Notes under the pieces: model-generated
What the model saw: the letters and a program-made list of their open reading frames with translations, nothing else
What the model was told of the DNA's origin: nothing
Databases searched by the model: none
From: Blasia pusilla
Lineage: Eukaryota > Marchantiophyta > Marchantiopsida > Blasiales
Direction of reading: 5' to 3'
NCBI GenBank assembly: GCA_050084515.1
Contig: CM114272.1
Location: forward strand, 26,660,001 to 26,724,000
Length of the DNA stretch: 64,000 nucleotides
Part shown: positions 60,641-64,000 of the stretch, in pieces
Position numbering within the stretch: the first letter of the stretch is position 1
How the letters are laid out: every line of letters begins with the position of its first letter
Program-made: the position numbers and the translations under genes

Positions 60641-61660
60641 AGTTGGATCCACAGTGAGGGGAAGCCAGAAGACAGACTAGGCTTCCTCAGTCTTTCACGT
60701 TGTCCGAAGCGATGAGGACCCCATCGATGGGTCCTCATCAAAGTTCCTGGAGAGTTGGTGATGTTGTTGGTGTGCAGGCACGGACGGCGATGGGAGAAGC
60801 GAGTGCGATGACTCCTATTGTTGATGCTCATGAGGGGCATGTGTCGAGCACGTTGTTGGGGGCGACCACTGTTGTGTACCGCACTCCTTTATTTTCTGCT
60901 TCCGATGTTATGACGTTGGGGCGTACGCCCGCCGAGGCTTTTCGGCTGGCCGCTTCACTATGTGAGCGCGGAGTTGGAGTTCCTGCATCACGTTCAGAGA
61001 TGATTGCAAAGGAGGTGATGGACTTGCCCTTGGAGCGGATGCTCGAGCCGTCCACGTCAGATTCATGGCAGGCTGCGGTTGCTAGGATGGCGGAGATGCC
61101 CGCTAGACCCGCGATAGAGCGTGCCATGGCTTCTCCTAGTGTTGTGTTGCTGGATAACCAAGAAGAGGTCTTCCAGTCGATGAGTCTTGGAGGTAGAGCT
61201 TTTAGTCTGTAGCGCATCTTGTTGGATTCAAGAGCGCAACCCCTGATGTTAGGGAAAGCGTCATTCAGAGGATTGGGCTTGACGAGAGCCGATGTGGAGC
61301 GTTGTCCATTCCGGATACAGACATCCTTGGGTGGAGCGCGTAACACACAGTATATCACCCGACATGAGGTCGTGGAGAGGATTCGCCAGACATCCTACAA
61401 AAGAGTCCGTGGTGCGAGCCAAGGCGATAGTGACTGATGCAGAGTCCTTCGACGTCTTGGTTGGTGGAGCAGTGTTATACCCGATGGGGTTTTCCCTGGA
61501 TTACTAGGAGGAGTCAGCGTCCTACAGACCATGATGGCAGTCAGGTGATGGGCGCCTTAGCTCATTACCCGTTTGATTCACAGGTGCAGTGATCGAGCGA
61601 TGGCCATGAGAGGTAGCGACCTTAGCAGCATTTAGCAGTGCCATCACTTGGCCTAATGAT
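60641..61660 (+). pseudogene. Gypsy protease region, active site mutated
   Basis: The frame 60700-61212 (170 codons) covers a linker of unknown role. After a TAG at 61210 the same frame continues ILLDSRAQPLMLGKA. The codons GAT TCA AGA at 61225-61233 give Asp-Ser-Arg where a retroviral-type aspartic protease has Asp-Ser-Gly or Asp-Thr-Gly, so one base change has probably removed the active-site Gly. Further protease-like sequence (ESFDVLVGGAVLYPMGF) is in another frame at about 61442-61495. This enzyme would cut the polyprotein. It lies between gag and the methyltransferase. Confidence 0.7.
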
Positions 61661-62910
61661 TTGATTAAGGGACATGTCCTTGCAGAGGATACTCCCATTC
61701 TTGACATTTCTATGGAGAGGAGTGTTATAGTTGCCGCATCATTCCGTGGAGGAGAGGTGCCATTGTGGGGCTCGACTGAGGAGCTTCAACGATTGGCAGA
61801 TGAGCACGTGCAGACCGCGTGGAGCGAGGCATTTCCATCAGAGCGTAATGGGTCTGAGGAACCCGACGTAGCAGGGAGTTCTACGATAATACCCTTGGAT
61901 ACCACACCCATTGTGCGGTGTATCCCAGAGGAGGATAATCGAGTGTTAGACCTCTTTGGAGGGATTAACATCGGGTTAGTTGTTGTTTTGCAGGCAGGAG
62001 TGCGAGTACAGCAGTACCTGTATGTGGAAAGTGATGATGTTGCGAGGCGCGTCTCACTACAATATGTGGCGCAGTTACGCCTTTGTTTTCCCGACTTATT
62101 GTATGCGTCCGCGGTACAGGGGTACCACAGTTCCGTACCGAGGGATATTCGTTGTTGGGGGCATAGGACTTAGAGTGGGTAGGGACCATTGATTTGGTCA
62201 TTTCTGGTTGGCCATGTCAGGGCCAATCGAGTGCTGGACGAGGCAGCGGGTTGGTTGACACTCGGTCCAGGTTATTTTGGGAGATTTTGAGGGTCTTACG
62301 GTCAGTTGCAAGAGCACCAGTCTCGTTCTCCAGCCTACATTCTGGAGAATGTGCCGATCTTAGGAGACTCGAGGTCACGCGTGATGACGAGTGCTCATCA
62401 GGTACGTGCCTGGATCGGCCCAACAGTGTTCTTGGATGCGGCGAGAGTAGGTTCTAGAGCCCATCGCCCGCGTCTATGGTGGACCAACTTGGTACCCCAT
62501 GCGGTGTTACGGAGGGCATGTGCGAGAGTAGAGTGGCCCTCCCATTTGTTAGTGGATTCCATTCTGGATCTAGGTTTTCGATCACAGCAGTGAGGCACAA
62601 TGATCGACCACTGTTGACTTTGGTCAACAAGGTAGGCAGGCCGCATGCAGCCTTGTCCATGTTTGTGAGTTTTCTCACTTCCTATGCATACAAGGAGGCC
62701 GGTCCTGGGTGGGTTTGGGATGACCAAGTTCAGCGGTTGGTGGAGCCCAACGCCGACGAGAGAGAGCAAGCGATGGGATTTCCACATGAGTGACCGCAGT
62801 ACCGTCAGTGTCAAAGGCATTACAACGCCATGTCTTGGGTCAAGCGATGAACCTGAACTGCTTGACATGGATCCTCAGCTTGGGAGTGGCTGAGTAGCGT
62901 CGCATGAGAT
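61661..62910 (+). pseudogene. Cytosine-5 DNA methyltransferase domain inside gypsy pol
   Basis: The enzyme would transfer a methyl group from S-adenosylmethionine to carbon 5 of cytosine in DNA. Motifs in order are: I, VLDLFGGINIGL, with DLF at 61949; II, YVESDDVARR, acidic residue at 62027; IV, DLVISGWPCQG, with the catalytic Cys codon TGT at 62215-62217; VI, AYILENVPIL, with ENV at 62345-62353; VIII, GSRAHRPRLWW, at about 62447-62480; then a target-recognition-like stretch of about 90 residues; and IX/X, EPNADEREQAMGFP, at 62743-62784. A conserved-looking tail VLGQAMNLNCLTWI follows at about 62832-62875. The copy is broken: frameshifts at about 62155, 62300 and 62590, another after 62780, and a TAG at 62164. 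It lies between protease and RT. Motif order is canonical, unlike the rearranged plant DRM enzymes. Confidence 0.9.
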
Positions 62911-63229
62911 CGCGACAGATCACGACGGTTGCGTTGGTGAGCCTCATGCCTACCGAGATGGTGGAGGGAGTGCCTAGGGGCGAGACGTGAGGAGATCTAC
63001 ACACCAAGCGAGATCGGAAGAGACACCCTTGGACTTCTTGGGATGTTTTTCAGATACACCAGGAGATGATAGCCACAGCATCGAGCGTAGTTTCGGGCAC
63101 TGCATGCGGAGGAGATCAAGGTTTGCAGTTGGTTGCAAGAGAGCGGCCGAGTGTTTTTGTTCGAGACGGGGTTGCACCGTATCATAGCAACCACCGATAC
63201 CAACGCCGGAGAGTCCTACCATAGTCACC
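62911..63229 (+). other. Linker between methyltransferase and RT
   Basis: Damaged coding sequence with several stops and no recognised domain. It probably encoded a spacer of the polyprotein. Confidence 0.4.
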
Positions 63230-64000
63230 ATGGAGACTTGGGAGCCAAATATGGGCCCTAAGTTGACAGGAGGAGAGCGGCGCCAGATACATCAGTTCCT
63301 GAGGAATTATAGGAGTTGCTTTGCCTTTAGCATGGAGGATTTGGGTACGCGGAAGGGACCGGGGATCTGCATTGAGTTTTCGAGTGATACGCCGATCTTC
63401 TCACGATCCTACAGATACAGTGATATGGAGAGGGCTCTGATTCGTAGTAGGAGCCAGGACTTGGTTGGAGCAAGACTAGTGGAGATGTCGCATGGGGAGT
63501 ATGCATTTGCCACTATCATGCCCGCCAAGAAGGATGTGCATGGCAACTAGACGGATAGGCGGATGTGTGGGGATTACCGACCTATCAATCGGCAGACCAA
63601 GTTTGATAGGTATGCCATGCCCATCCTGAGGAGATCTTTGATGCGATTGGTCACGCAAAGGTCTTCAGTTCATTGGATTTGTGAGCCGGATACCATAAGT
63701 TGCCTATCAGATTAGAGGACAGGCAGAAGACCGCATTTTGGGGCATCGATCCTCACGGGAATGATTGTTTGTACCAATGGCGGTTCTTACCATTTGGATT
63801 AAAGAACACCCCGGCTGAGTTTTAGAGGGTCATGGATAGGATCTTAGCTGGTCTGGATTTTGCTAGGTGTTATATTGATGGCATCGTAGTCTTTAGCGCC
63901 ACGATTGAGGAGCATGAGCGACATCTAGAGGAGGTGTTTTGACGATTGCAATTACATGGGCTGAAGCTACATCCATGCAAGTGCAAGTTCTTCTACAACC
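63230..64000 (+). pseudogene. Gypsy reverse transcriptase, cut by the window end
   Basis: The open part 63230-63550 reads TGGERRQIHQFLRNY, then CIEFSSDTPIFSRSYRY and TIMPAKKDVHGN, a Ty3/gypsy RT start. It closely matches the copy at 39085-39897. A TAG at 63548 and frame changes follow. The catalytic box reads CYIDGIVVFS at 63868-63897: the second Asp of YIDD is Gly (GGC at 63880-63882), which would abolish polymerase activity. RNase H, integrase and 3' LTR, if present, lie beyond 64000. Confidence 0.85.

Noticed and set aside
1-64000. CRISPR arrays, rRNA genes and bacterial-type operons
   Set aside because: No evenly spaced repeats, no rRNA-like conserved blocks and no compact gene clusters were seen; the window is plant nuclear DNA.

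Overview
The window looks like nuclear DNA of a land plant with a large, repeat-filled genome, most likely a spore-bearing one; species and even division are uncertain. Reasons: one spliced host gene of the plant BRIP/GLTSCR1-like type with a 5.4-kb intron, and around it a mosaic of plant-type retroelements: a chromodomain Ty3/gypsy (chromovirus), Ty1/copia gag, hAT-type MITEs with 8-bp target duplications, and LINE-like elements. No rRNA, confirmed tRNA, organelle block or bacterial operon structure was seen.

Layout. 1-14 kb: AT-rich decayed DNA, a GC-balanced island (1.3-2.9 kb), LINE copy A on the minus strand (about 2.96-5.69 kb), and two near-perfect foldbacks (9.8 and 12.5 kb). 13.6-19.7 kb: MITE debris, the 5' part of LINE copy C joined to a 5'-truncated chromovirus with its 3' LTR, then a LINE 3' tail. 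19.7-24.9 kb: AT-rich debris with an (AT)n run and two MITEs. 24.9-34.2 kb: GC-balanced islands and LINE copy B, which contains a MITE. 34.4-41.8 kb: MITE, decayed copia gag, chromovirus-type LTR fragment, then a deleted Ty3/gypsy derivative whose integrase start is split by a MITE that is itself split by a small copia element. 42.6-49.1 kb (minus): the BRIP-like gene. 51.3-64 kb: several related Ty3/gypsy fragments, ending in a GC-rich element that runs off the window.

The main result is at 56.9-64 kb. This Ty3/gypsy element carries gag with two zinc knuckles, an aspartic-protease region, then a cytosine-5 DNA methyltransferase domain with motifs I, II, IV (Pro-Cys-Gln), VI (Glu-Asn-Val), VIII and IX/X in canonical order, then reverse transcriptase. 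The domain order suggests an element that brings its own DNA methyltransferase, possibly to mark or hide its copies. This copy is dead: it has frameshifts, stops, a mutated protease active site and a mutated YxDD box. A related copy at 37.5-41.8 kb has lost gag, protease and methyltransferase but keeps a readable RT and RNase H.

All calls come from reading the sequence and recalling protein families; no database search was run.
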